Origin: Tubulanus polymorphus
Taxonomy: Eukaryota; Nemertea; Palaeonemertea; Tubulaniformes; Tubulanidae
Direction: 5' to 3'
Length of the DNA stretch: 60,000 nt
Assembly: GCF_964204645.1 (NCBI RefSeq)
Contig: NC_134030.1
Span: forward strand, 20,157,110 to 20,217,109
Shown one piece after another: positions 37,918 through 48,690 of this stretch. The translations under genes and the position numbers were made by a program. Below the pieces are notes generated by a model. The model was not told the origin of the DNA, ran no database searches, and saw only the letters and a list, made by a program, of their open reading frames with translations. Every line of letters begins with the position of its first letter. The first letter of the stretch is position 1.

Positions 37918-38290
37918 AATTGAATTGAATTGACCGGCAACCAGTCTAACCTCAATATATCGATGAAGTAGCGCACATCCTCTCAAATATAATTATCAGA
38001 ATTTATCATTCAACTAGAAAATAAGAATTATGAAATATGTTAAGTTACAAAATAAACGCCAAAATTTACAATTGTAACTGTTATTTCAAAACGCCAATAT
38101 TGATGACGTAGTGCACATCGACTCCCACAGAACCCCTGAAATAGCGCATACTAGGTATCAATATTGATGACGTAGTGCACATCGACCCCTGAAATAGCGC
38201 ATACTAGGTATCAATATTGATGACGTAGTGCACATCCACTCACACAGAACCCCTTGAATAACGCATATGAGGTATCAATGTATATAAACA
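37918..38290 (+). mobile_element. Interspersed element with internal tandem units (copy 1, about three units)
   Basis: It begins gaattgaccggcaaccagtcta. The internal unit caatattgatgacgtagtgc begins at 38095, 38159 and 38212 (spacings 64 and 53), and a decayed fourth starts near 38275. Homologous to 55228-55727 (reverse) and 59425-59660. This layout (unique head plus tandem core) resembles the pearl-type and Helitron-related elements of bivalves. Confidence 0.75.
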
Positions 38291-38409
38291 TTATTGTAAC
38301 GGTTTTTACGTCGTCATGAAATGCCTTGTCTTCAGGTTAATTTATCAGATCACTTCAAGAATTTTCAAGGATTGCGCCAATACATTTGCTGCAATAGTCA
38401 TACAACAGT

Positions 38410-38625
38410 GAAAAGCTCGTACGCGCCCTCAGTAGCACAGCTGGACACGGCCATTGTATTCACTCAGTGCTGCTGAGTGGAAATTGGTGTGTTCGAGTCC
38501 TGCTAGCTGCTTAAAGCGTGCGAACTACACTTCAGAGGCCGTTCAAGTTTAAATGAATAAGTCAATAGGGTTGGCATTGGAAACGAAGATCCGAACGACC
38601 TAAATCAAGATAAACAGCAAAAAAA
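38410..38625 (+). mobile_element. tRNA-derived SINE, ctgctggctgctta family (copy c)
   Basis: Box A tagcacagctgg (38433-38444), box B gttcgagtcc (38491-38500), then tgctagctgcttaaag, caatagggttgg, and an A-rich tail (agcaaaaaaatt). The best-preserved of the three family members in the window. Confidence 0.7.
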
Positions 38626-38736
38626 TTATATCAATCTTTCACACATAATTTACCCAGATAGAAAGTACAGCGGATATAATAGTTTTGTCCCGCGCAAGAT
38701 TCGTTATTGGCATACATCGATTAGGCAAAAAAAAAT

Positions 38737-38930
38737 TGATACCTTGTTTCTCCGCTCTGCTAAGCTTAAATGTTTACCCGGCTGGCCGCCTATCTACCCT
38801 ATACATTACTCTTTTTAAAATCGTGATCAATTTTACCATAACAGACCCGGCCGCTATAGGAATGAACTGTTTATAAATTTTATCATATTTTACAAAAATG
38901 ACCCGGCCGCTGCGGAGAAACAAGGTATCA
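38737..38930 (+). mobile_element. MITE copy 2, TGATACC family
   Basis: A 194-bp element with terminal inverted repeats tgataccttgtttctccgc (38737-38755) and its complement ending at 38930. The interior is homologous to 23868-24053. No coding capacity. Confidence 0.75.
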
Positions 38931-40744
38931 TTTTTATTTAGCCTCATGAAGAGATGATATCCGGATATTTTGTTATTCGTTGATTTTCCAAATTTGCAAA
39001 ATGTATCACGATCGATGCAATGATGGACGTATAAACTATATAACGAATCTATGATCCAATCGAAAGCTTACCAACTAACATTTACATGGATATACCCTTC
39101 CCCTAATTTGCAAGAAGGGGAATAAGCGTTTAGAAATGCTTGATTACTTAAGCTTGCGTACCTTTGATCGCCTATCTGTAACTGGCTATAACGGCGGACC
39201 ATTCGTGTCGACTAATGCAGTGAGAAGGAATTGTGCAATAACCGATTGCCAAAATGCTACACGTTCGTAAACGTTAGACGCTGATATTGTCACTTACTCA
39301 CAAACCGGTTACATTTCTTGTAATGCTAGATTTTGCGTATGCGATAAACATATGTTTCCTATCGATCGATTCAAAGTTGATTTTTAGCCACCACAGCTGA
39401 CGCCACTTATAACAATTCCATCTCAGTAACTCGACGAAATAAATAACTTGTTTTTGTTTATGAATTCGCCCAAACGAAATCCATCGAAATGGAATCTCGA
39501 ATGGAAAACAACTTATCTTCGAAAGACTCGTAAAATCCTATGAATTTAGTATAACTCCATTTAGTAACGAATCCATCTCAGCGGCGTGATTAAGTAGGTA
39601 TAACTTATCAATTTGTTTTTAATGAATTGAAAATTGTTCAGAACCGGGTCCAAACTCTCGATCCAAATTCGATAGCCGCATCACTGCTATATCTAGATTC
39701 ATCGACTCCGATTCCGAATGGAGTACATGGATGATTTTTTAAAAGTAGTCAATTGAAGCTGCAGGAGTGACCACATCGAAGCCCCTCGCGTTTCGGCATT
39801 TAGTTTTTGAGGTATAATGGAAGTTATGCAATTCCTAGAGGCAAAAACCATCGCCGCTTTCGATCTGGTGACACAATGCTTTGCCATCATCATACGTGGA
39901 AATAGCTCAGCGCAGTGGATCCAGAGGGTGTCCGGGCAACCCTATACAATTTTTGAGCTGCCTTCGGTATTCAATTTTCAAAAAAAAGTCCGGACTGAAT
40001 ATTTTCTGAAGAACAACAGATTGAAGTCAAGCTCGAAGAACTGCAGAAATATCGGAATTTGGTGTGAATATTAGCTGATTTGCCATTGAATAAGTTCTAG
40101 CAACAAAACTGCGACGAAGCTTGGAAAAAGGCCTTTAATTTCTCATTTGGACAACCGCTCCTTCCTTAGATTCTGATCTGCCGCGGTAGCTAGCGACCTG
40201 CGCGTCGTGGCAAAGTCAGCGAGTGATATTATGAATTTGAATACAATTCTGCGCAGCGGAATATGCTTGTGAAAGCTAACCCCCAAACACTCAATACGAT
40301 TTAGTCAAGAGTCTCCTTATACCGACACCGGGTTTCATACTCACGTCACGTGTCTGCGGCTGCACCTGATAAAGCAGCTGCCGCCACAACTCGGGTTCTC
40401 TGTCGACAGATGTATATCTAGAATTTGCAAATGAAAACGATATGTGTTGTAGCTATTCGATAAAGACCGAAATCAGTGAAGTATAACTAAAGTATAATGA
40501 TAATACTAACAATTATAGTGATGATAATGATAATCATTAAAACAGTAATAATAGGAATGATAATTTATTTTCTTACATAGCGCACTTCAATTGTAATCAG
40601 TTGTAAAAGAAACCAGAACTGATAAAATAGTAATTTAAGACACGTAATTAATACGTCGACGCAATAATTAATTGCAAAATTAGAAGAATTCATTGCAGTT
40701 ATGATTTTTCCTAGAAAATATAAGTTTTCGACAAATTCTTCTTA
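38931..40744. other. Intergenic, no gene recognised
   Basis: A long stretch without a convincing exon. Overlapping open frames on both strands around 39700-40075 have no motif. 40480-40600 is a low-complexity gataat-rich stretch. Confidence 0.4.
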
Positions 40745-40920
40745 AAACATTGCATCGATTGTCTTTTGTCTACTGCTTAGGGCCAGTTGGTTCCACGAGA
40801 CAGGTGCTAGAAGTTCAAATGCCCTGTCACCTAATTTTATTGCATTTTACATATGTCTGTGGTTTCCGGCCAATCTGAAATCAGTTCCACAAGTCAAGTG
40901 TGGGTTCACGTCTGATTGTT
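40745..40920 (-). pseudogene. LINE C-terminal fragment
   Basis: On the minus strand a short frame reads LGDRAFELLAPVSWNQLA and then runs to a stop. This is the standard C-terminal GDRAF...AP..WN.LP segment of CR1/L2/Jockey-type LINE ORF2 proteins. Upstream sequence has in-frame stops, so it is a dead 3' fragment. Confidence 0.65.
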
Positions 40921-40957
40921 GGTAAATTGAAATAAACTAATCTTAACAGCATAATAT

Positions 40958-41059
40958 AAAAGGGTCTTCGTTTTAAGGTGAAAAACGACCCGCTACAAAC
41001 ACTCGTTGTTGAGAGTGTTTGTTGCGGGTCGATTTTCGACTTTAAAAACAAAGACCTTT
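40958..41059. repeat. Hairpin / foldback, 47-bp arms
   Basis: 40958-41004 and 41013-41059 are imperfect inverted copies (aaagggtcttcgtttt ... ctacaaacactc) around an 8-bp loop. The inner 13 bp around acgacccgc and acaaacactc pair well. Probably a small palindromic MITE. Confidence 0.75.
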
Positions 41060-42084
41060 CTTTACTTTACGGTTAAGAATAGTTCATTTCAAATGGCAGG
41101 CAGGAACAAACGTATTACCTACAATTTTGGAGTGAGATATGGTCTAATGGAGTCTCGGTTATAGTTCAAAAAGATCGACAGATACTACTGCCTTCCCGAG
41201 ACTTTTTCGTTACCAATGCGTATCACTTTCAAAGACTTTTTTGATAATAATTGAGCCGATAAAAACTTAAAACGAAAATCTATGATAACGTTTATTTCTT
41301 TTAAAAAACCTATTTCACTTAGTCCTGTTTACAGTAGGCCTAATCTCTGGTTTGGATAGTTTACAGTTAACCACGGATCAGTTTTATAAAATGGTATTAA
41401 CTTCAACCCGGGGGTTAACTCGATTGAGAATGAATTGAGTGAACCCCCTACCAGTCTATAAAACCGGGCCCATGAGTTTAGCTTATCTTTCAGCTTAAGA
41501 CATATCTCGACGGTTTTTCAAAGGTATGAGACCCTTTGAAAAACACTACACGGATTAATCTATGCAACAGCTGTCGCGCCGTCGTTGATACAAACGCGTT
41601 ACACTGTTGATATTCAGCAAAAGACACAGATGTTGAAATCAGTATCCCAACAACAATAATAGCAATACATCGATTCTATAAGCAGCAGGCTCGGCTAAAA
41701 TCACGATCGGATTCATATACATATATCGATTTATACCGGTGAGACGAAAACATCGAGCGCGCGCTTCGATTTTCTAAAGAGAAATTCTAACACATGTTTC
41801 TGGTGAATTTATTCTTCAGCAGTTTCAAAGATCACCCAAATTTTGCAGTTCACTGTTTTTCCTATAAAATTACGATGATCGAAGGCGAAATTGCCGGAAA
41901 TTGATCCAAACTTAGTCGAGTTTACAGTACATCGCATGTCCCTGCTGAACATTGAGTTATTCATTTAGATAATAATTATGATAATAATAAATGACATTCA
42001 TTTTTAGCACAGGTATCCAAACTGGAGTCTTTTTCAAATGCGCTCCAAATCGGTATCATTACCCCCAGCCTATAACCCTATTGC
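41060..42084. other. Intergenic with decayed repeats
   Basis: 41380-41475 carries ttttataaaatggt and tctataaaaccgggccc words of a common non-autonomous element; accgggccc recurs near 51075. No exon seen. Confidence 0.4.
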
Positions 42085-42300
42085 ATGTATCAATCATCTC
42101 TCCCTGGTGAGAAGTAAAATCCGATCAGCTACTAGGCGCTCAGGAGTCATCTATCAGGCCAGGTACCTATTTACTCCTGGGTGGAGAGAGGCGATGAGGA
42201 TAAGTGTCTTGGCCGGGGACACTACGGTAATGAACCCACGACCTGACTTCCAACAGTCGAACACTCTAACCACTCGCCCACACCAGTCCTCGATGCGAAA
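42085..42300 (-). mobile_element. tRNA-derived SINE (minus strand)
   Basis: On the minus strand: box A tgggcgagtgg (reverse of 42270-42280), box B gtgggttcattacc (reverse of 42226-42239), then a body with caagacacttatcctcat and ctctccacccaggagtaaat. That tail layout is typical of a SINE type widespread in marine invertebrates. The box spacing fits a tRNA head; it is not an intact tRNA gene. Confidence 0.75.
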
Positions 42301-42559
42301 ACACTTGTATCAAAAGCCAATAATTTCATTGTTTCAGACTGAACCGGACACCGGTCCGATACAGACCAGATGACGCAACAGTTCGTTGAGTATTTCTTTT
42401 TTTCAAACGAAATTCGAACCGAAATTTAAAATTAAGGCCCGGATTGAATTGCTAATTATCGATAACCGCTGGCAATGCGAGTACATACGTATCATTAAAC
42501 AATTCGTGTCAGTGGTCGATCAACTAACTATCATCACTTCGAAACACCTTCGTGAGGAC

Positions 42560-42615
42560 AAATTCAGAACTGGATGACAGATTACAATCTCAGTACTTTG
42601 AGTTAACGATTAAAC
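42560..42615 (+). pseudogene. LINE-derived scrap shared with 48.9 kb
   Basis: A stretch of about 48 bp starting aactggatgacagattacaa recurs nearly identically in reverse at about 48877-48926, beside LINE C-terminal remnants. It reads WMTDYNLS in one frame. Probably two scraps of one LINE family. Confidence 0.5.
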
Positions 42616-42741
42616 ACATTTATATGTTTATATTGAAGCGCTTATTGTCCGATAGTTTCGGAGTTTATCTACACTGCATCATAACGCGCATATCCGATAC
42701 TTTCTCAGTTGGCGGCGAAATAGTAACAATCATGGGCTTTA

Positions 42742-42946
42742 TTTAGAGATTTAGATTTTAATTATTTTTAGAGAGGCGCAGTGGCCGAGTGGTTTAAGCT
42801 GCCGGTCACTGGTCTCGCCAATCCAGGGTTTATGGGTTCAAACCCTGGTGGTGACAGAGTTTCTTGGTCGAAGGTTCTTCTCTGGTCTCTCCCCCATCGG
42901 GAAAAAGAAACGCCGAACCCGCTTAGCGGGTTGAGGGTTTAAAAAA
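42742..42946 (+). mobile_element. tRNA-derived SINE with target-site duplication
   Basis: Box A tggccgagtgg (42782-42792), box B ggttcaaaccc (42835-42845), a body with gtttcttggtcgaaggttc and cgaacccgcttagcgggttg, and an A tail. It is flanked by a 14-bp direct repeat aatcatgggcttta at 42728-42741 and 42947-42960, the expected target-site duplication of LINE-driven insertion. About 40 bp of non-tRNA sequence precedes box A. Confidence 0.85.
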
Positions 42947-43125
42947 AATCATGGGCTTTAGGTCCGCAAAATATGGAAAAACATTTGGTGGTGACAGAGT
43001 TTCTTGGTCGAAGGTTCTTCTCTGGTCTCTCCCCCATCGGGAAAAAGAAACGCCGAACCCGCTTAGCGGGTTGAGGGTTTAAAAAAAATCATGGGCTTTA
43101 GGTCCGCAAAATATGGAAAAACATT
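42846..43125 (+). repeat. 140-bp tandem duplication of SINE tail plus flank
   Basis: 42846-42985 is repeated almost exactly as 42986-43125. The unit runs from just after box B through the body, A tail, target-site copy and unrelated flank (atggaaaaacat). The duplication therefore happened after SINE insertion. Confidence 0.95.
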
Positions 43126-43799
43126 CTGCGCAAACTTTTACAAACGCGTCATCCGGAGAGTGTTTTCGGTTTGCGAGAGTTGAATCCGGTATACGCCGCA
43201 CGACGGTATGTTCGAAATAAGATTACAAGATCGCCCAGAGATGTATCGAATTGCGTAGGTGGAATGTAACTCGAATTTTGAATTTTCAGAAATAAATCTC
43301 AATGCTTTCAAACTTTGAACTGGGTTCATAGTTGCATTCAAATCAAAACTTACAGTCGGCACAGGGATGAGGATGAATTGGAAGATTAGGTTGGGTTTCA
43401 CTCACCTCCTCGATACTCGCTGTCGGTAAGCCGATAGATTCGTAAACAATGGCGGCTTCTACAATTTCTGCCGTGTCAGAGACAGCTGTAAACGTTTCTG
43501 TAGTAGATAGAACATTGTCGACTGGAATTGCGCCGATGCCACAGATGTCAAAATTCAGCCATCATTTACATCGATTTTATTGATCGCTAAACGTCGATTA
43601 TCTCCTCTGTTTGTTAAGTCCTCGTTATTACACGTGGGTCCGATTTGTAATATCAGCTGGCCGATTATCCTCTGACCAGCAAAAATTCGCACACCGGCAT
43701 CATCGACCGGGAAGTCGTTTGATGGAATTCAGGGTAATTTGATTCAAGACCAAGAAAAAGCTGGAAAGACCTTGTGAGTGACGGGAAAGCCATGGACTA
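43126..43799. other. Intergenic, nothing recognised
   Basis: No exon, element or structured repeat was supported in this stretch. Confidence 0.35.
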
Positions 43800-44155
43800 G
43801 CCTAGCGCGCATCGACACTGCGATTGGAGACAACTAGTTGCTACCGAACGATTACCCCGCGCACATCGAAATCTAGTTACAACCGGTCATTTGCAGCAAC
43901 TGCATGGCGCGTGTCGATCGTCGAGATCCAGAGCGCGCACATCGACGGATATGACTGCGATTGAGTACAACCAGTTGCTCAAAAGTAGAACATGGGCAAC
44001 TGGCTGGAACTGGAGATAGATCGACGCTTACCAATCGTAAGCTCGCTCACATCGACACATTCAAGCAACTGATCGTATCCAGCCAGTTCCTCTCATGCGC
44101 CGAAAACTGCCTTGCAACTAGTTGTCTCCAATCGCAGTGTCGATGTGCGCTAGGC
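43800..44155. mobile_element. MITE with 42-bp inverted ends and internal copies of its terminal motif
   Basis: The left end 43800-43841 (gcctagcgcgcatcgacactg...) and right end 44114-44155 are inverted copies with one mismatch. Internal sequence repeats the same words: cgcgcacatcgac, actgcgatt and caaccagttgct near 43930-43980, and caactggc/ccagttcc pairs around 43995-44090. No coding capacity; an open frame across it is incidental. No clear target duplication. Confidence 0.85.
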
Positions 44156-44560
44156 ATAAGGTGTGAAGTAGACCGTGACGAGGGAAATAGCTTAGGACCG
44201 TCGATTTTGTCTACGATGCACAGTAAAGAGCGAAGGGATCACGTAACATTATTTTCACCCATTCTATATTCTCAAATCAGTTCACGAAGTTTTCAGTTCT
44301 GGGCTAAAAGAAGAAAATATCCCCTCTACCTACTATTAACCCCGAAGCGTGAACGAGTCACCTATCGACGTTTTGAATTTTCATACGGCGCACTGTTATC
44401 TCACCCGGCGCTAGATTAATCAGGAAATCTAACAAAAATTCGAAAGATTGATAACTTTTTTCTTTCGAGATATAAGCAAATATAAGAATATTCATACTCT
44501 GGTTTGCTATTGCGACACGCTCTGAATCGTTTGTTTGCAATGACTGTGTGTATTAGCGTG
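44156..44560. other. Intergenic, nothing recognised
   Basis: No exon or repeat was supported. Confidence 0.35.
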
Positions 44561-44850
44561 CAGGGGCGGATCCAGGGTACGTTCCATTGTATTCCAGAAT
44601 TAAGTCAGAAAAATGTGAATAACATACTTTCTAGAAGTACCTCATCGAACTGGTCCCAGAATGCCTTTAACTACAAGTAAAAAGGGCAATTTTTCCAATA
44701 TTTTCTTGGGGAGGAACCCCAAACCCTTTCAAATGAGCTTCGTTGCTGGCATATCATTGATAGGAATATACTTCTATATATATGAATATACTTATATAAT
44801 CTTTAGGAATATACTCAAATTCGCCGGCTGGCCCCGCCCTTGCGTGGTGG
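44561..44850 (+). mobile_element. Decayed hAT-like MITE
   Basis: It begins caggggcggatccagg (44561-44576) and contains cttggggaggaaccccaaa. The right part ctggccccgcccttgcg (about 44827-44843) resembles an eroded inverted end. The same terminal word occurs at 19027, 45746, 46066 (reverse) and 52182. Confidence 0.5.
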
Positions 44851-45745
44851 GAGAGAGTGACGAATGCGTTGGTAATGCTTCTCGGTGTCGCAACTGCAGA
44901 TAGACTGACTTAGTCGCTCCACGCAAACAGCATCGTCCTATCGTAACATTTTGTCTCCTTATAATACACTATATACTATAGTGTATTATATAACATACTA
45001 GCTGAATACCCGTCCAATGGACGGCTTTCGCGTTGAGCGCATGTCGGTCGTGAGCACACCACCTCGGCGCATATATGCCGAATCCTGAACAATCTAGCGT
45101 TTCGGCAATTCAGTGATTCTGTGATTCAGTGAATCAGCGAAGTTCGAACACCCGCCAGTAACCTGTCCGTGATGGAACCATTCTGAAAAAAACTGCGCAA
45201 TGGGCCTGTCCCCCTCCAAGAACCATTCTGAGATGCTGCTATGGGCCGGCATCACGGTCAGAACATATCGCTAAGTCCAATCATACTAATTTTGATCCAA
45301 AGATTACGTGTATGGATGTTTTAACCTATGTTTTTAACAACTCAGTGTTGAGAGAACTGTGTCATGCACTGTTATAATGCTGCGTTGTGTTCCGAAGTCG
45401 GTCAGGTCGGTAAATTACTATAGTATTACTGCAGATGCATAGTACGGTACTTCACTGGTAGATGGCGAACACATCTTTTTTAACAAAATTTTAGCCCGGG
45501 CTTAAAATGAATATTGTGACTCCCTCGGACCACCAATCTGTTAGAAACATGTAACTTGACGACAGGAAAAACTGGCATTGAGCATCAGTAAAAGGACGTT
45601 TTAATACATGCATTAATTTCCATACGATGTGTCGCGGTAATACCGTTCGTTCTGCTTTAAAGTATAGATTATGTTTGTAATGTTGTCCGATAGTGTTACA
45701 TCCTTACCCGGGTAGTGGCTTTTTCTACAATGTGATCTTCCTCTA
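44851..45745. other. Intergenic with a small AT palindrome
   Basis: 44961-44989 is a 13-bp-arm palindrome (ataatacactata, 3-bp loop). Just after it is gaatacccgtccaatggacgg, a repeat-like word. No gene seen. Confidence 0.45.
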
Positions 45746-46066
45746 CAGTGGCGGATCCAGAGGCATAATATGACTACCGCATTTCGGCAACCGAGAGCCG
45801 AAGGCACGAGATGTGCAGTACGATTGCCGAAGGCACGACGTGCCTACGGGGGGTTTGGGGGCCCTCCCCAGAAAATTTTGAAAAATTTGAAGGGCTGAGA
45901 TGATATTTCCTGGGTTTTGGAAGAGAAAAATTCTGTTTTGATATGGGCACTTTTTTCCAAGGAATCAGCTAAGTCAAATCCATCCATGAAATAAATAAAA
46001 TGTTATTAGAGGAAAAATGTCGACTACCGCATTAGCGGCAAGTGCGGTAGGCTAAATCCGCCACTG
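45746..46066. mobile_element. MITE with cagtggcggatccag ends
   Basis: The left end cagtggcggatccag (45746-45760) and right end ctaaatccgccactg (46052-46066) are inverted copies. Sub-terminal actaccgca words pair as well. The interior has gggggtttgggggccctcc, common in such elements. 321 bp, non-coding. The hAT assignment is by end sequence only; an exact 8-bp target duplication is not visible. Confidence 0.7.
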
Positions 46067-46780
46067 CTCTTATAGTGTCCATGAGACGTTAAGCTTTCTG
46101 GTCAACGTTCGTAAAACATTGAAGAAAATACAGTTTCCGCTCTATTCTGTTCCATTCTAGATGATTGAGCAAAAAGCCGACTGACTGCTAGCGTTTTGAG
46201 GTTCGACATTATAGATACCGGATAAAACCTCCAAGAAATGACACTTGACAGAAATTTTACAATTCTGCGCTCAGATCAGAAAGGCAGAATTAAATTCCGT
46301 GAAACAGAAACTTCTCGCAGCAGAGATTTCGAAAAAGCAGAAAAATCCCGAAAAAAGCGGCAGAAATTTTCAGAATTTCGAATTTTACCTGCTGTTCCAA
46401 AGTACCGGTACTCAGCGTCGGAATCACCGTGCAGTTAGTTAATATTTCACGCAGCAGTATTCACTGGTCCTTCGTTAATCCAGAGTTCATTAGGTAAAAC
46501 CCGATGGGGGTAGCAGTCAGCCAGTCTTTCACGTAAACTGCACAAGGTTCAGAGTTACACAGCATGTTCATCGCGGATCTAAAATCGACCAGCATTTTGG
46601 AAACAGGTTGACATGACTTAAGGGCAACAACAAGTTGATAAAGCTGCCGAACTGATGAATGTAAAATGAAACGCTAGCAACCATACAATTTGAAAATTAA
46701 AAAAAAACGTGGTCAAATCGCCGCAATTGCATTAAAGATTGGCCAATCGATTGTAAAGCACTCCTACATTACTCATACAT
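46067..46780. other. Intergenic, nothing recognised
   Basis: Open frames at 46238-46442 are low-complexity Glu/Lys/Arg runs in two frames of the same DNA. No motif. Confidence 0.35.
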
Positions 46781-47057
46781 TCCTTATGAGCCAAAATATG
46801 AACACTAGAAAACTACAGTTTGTAGTCTTTAAAATGAAACGATGAATCATTGGTCTATTCACATTTAATTTATTCCTAATTTTCGATGTACTTTTCGAAT
46901 TGATTTCCATTAAGCAAGAAGAAAGTTGAACGTAGTTGAACATAATTGAACATAATCTGTGAATATAATTTGTTAATGCATTGTGTGAATTGTGCTACAT
47001 CACGTTTATACGTGGTTCGATATCCATTCACCGCTTCCTCCAGGAAAATTGCGTCGT

Positions 47058-47267
47058 CTAGCATACAATTATTGGAGTTGTTGTTGGTGGTGGTGTTGGT
47101 TCTGGAGTTGTTGTTGTTGGCGGTGGTGGTGGAGGAGTAGTCGTCGGAGGAGGAGGAGGAGGAAGAGTTGTTGGAGGAGGAGTTGGTGGAGGAGTAGTTG
47201 TAGGTATAGTGCACGCACTAGCGAACGCCACCAGTCCAGCCAGGATGAAAATCGTATGAAACTTCAT
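47058..47267 (-). CDS. Small secreted Thr/Pro-rich (mucin-like) peptide bracketed by two Cys
   Basis: 69 aa with signal peptide MKFHTIFILAGLVAFASA. The mature part starts with Cys, runs through about 45 residues of almost only Thr and Pro, and ends PIIVC with a C-terminal Cys. The ATG chosen is the one conserved in the paralogue at 51858-52046. The coding exon starts near 47302 after acceptor gtttttcag. A 65-nt 5' UTR exon lies at 47891-47827 with donor AAG|gtaagg. A minus-strand AATAAA lies near 46870. Thr-rich runs suggest dense O-glycosylation in a secreted product such as mucus or cuticle; this is inference. Length polymorphism of the repeat tract is likely. Confidence 0.8.
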   Translation of the reverse strand: MKFHTIFILAGLVAFASACTIPTTTPPPTPPPTTLPPPPPPTTTPPPPPPTTTTPEPTPPPTTTPIIVC

Positions 47268-47890
47268 TTTCAATATTTGGTGAATGAAAATGTTAATTTT
47301 CTCTGAAAAACAAGATAAATGAAATAGGTGTTTTTTTCATATTGTCAAGTCAATGAAGGTAGATTGTTTCTAATAATCAAAATTCTGCCGACAATTTCTC
47401 TATTCATGCACGTTCTCCATCTGGATGAAATGATTGCGACGCAAGATTCTAACACTTGCTGAATATAGCCGCAGAGCAAGGATTAGAACCGTATCGTGTG
47501 CTACGGACCATAAGACCCTGTCCTATATCACATGGATTCATTCCCGATTGTATCGATGGCGTGTTACGAAGTTTAAGAATTGATAATTTCAGCAATGGCA
47601 AAATGAAGCAGACAGCCATGCCTCAATATTCATCTAATCGTAGAATTTCACCACAGTAATGATGATAATTTATTCGCCATTTCAAATCATAGTTATTGTA
47701 CAAAAGTGATACAAATACAAACATTCAAGATGGAGGGACGCATGAAAAAACCTGCATAGGTTTAGCACGATAAATGAAACCAGCGCAAAGCAAACGTTAC
47801 TCAAATATATAAATGTGAATCCTTACCTTGTTGAAGTATATAGCTCACTGCGAAAGGAGAAATGCTTGTCCACGGAATTGCAACGAAGAC

Positions 47891-47921
47891 TGTATCCAGA
47901 ATGACCCGCGTCCGCCTTATA
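47891..47921 (-). promoter_or_regulatory. TATA box and start region of the 69-aa peptide gene
   Basis: On the minus strand TATAAGG (47921-47915) lies 30 bp upstream of an initiator-like TACAGTC whose A is at 47891. The arrangement is conserved in the second gene copy. Confidence 0.6.
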
Positions 47922-48440
47922 TTCATTAAGTCGAATTAATCGGCAGATTTCATCTCACATCGTCGCTAATCTCTACGGTTTATAGATCGAAAATTCTACG
48001 CGTTGAATTGTTTCGTTTTACTGGTAACTGAATGACGAAACACGATTAGGAAAGATGAAATTTTACTGCGTGAATTGGATCGGTTTGAATCGTATCTCAT
48101 GTTACAACCTGTCACCATCTGAACCGTGTCACTTTTCTAAGGATGCTGTTTATTTTTACGAACCACGAACATGTTTTCGAGATATAATCGCTCACTCTTC
48201 CGTGCCAACTGCTAGAGATTTACTGCAAGTGACGTGCAAGTTGGTGAGACTATATCATTTTCGATTATTTCCGATAACAGCTTATTTTCTAGTTTAGCAG
48301 GAAAATGATGGCGTCAACTTAACGCTGTACGAATTAGAAACACAACAACCATTACAGCTAATGAAACTCGAATGAAACCTTCAAGTAACGTATAATCAAA
48401 CTTCGAAATATAGCCGCAAAGCGGCGATATAACGGGTTTT

Positions 48441-48690
48441 CTGCCTCGTCGGTTTTATGAGCCGTACAATAAAGTATACGAAGTGTCCGCGAAATCAGTC
48501 TTTATCAGTTTGATAAATATAGCATTCGAACACGCGAGCACTGGATGCCCTTACCATTTGAGCCTACTGGTGGCATTTTGATTAGGATTAGGATCAGGAC
48601 TTTGTTTACGCTCCAACCATTTCTATAGTACATGGAAGGAAACTATAAAATGTATAATATTTACAATCAACAGAAACTTGTCTAAATAAG
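48441..48690. other. Spacer between duplication and LINE remnants
   Basis: No feature beyond aaagcggcgatataacgg and short AT-rich words. Confidence 0.3.

Larger units (their letters stand above)
46786..48440 (-). repeat. Segmental duplication, copy 1 (carries the 69-aa mucin-like gene)
   Basis: Homologous in the same orientation to 51583-53510. Shared landmarks are tatgagccaaaatatgaac at the left, the coding exon, the 5' UTR exon, TATA box, the accgtgtcacttttctaagga segment, and an atatagcc-caaagc-gcgat block at the right. Confidence 0.85.

Noticed and set aside
42780-42860. Possible tRNA-Leu/Ser gene
   Set aside because: Box A and box B are present, but the acceptor stem does not close and the sequence continues into a SINE body with an A tail and target duplication.
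43961-44419. 152-codon plus-strand frame
   Set aside because: More than half lies inside a MITE with inverted ends; no motif.
46876-47306. Ser/Asn-rich and Trp/Arg-rich frames over the 69-aa peptide gene
   Set aside because: Other frames of the Thr/Pro repeat; only the frame with the signal peptide is conserved in the paralogue.
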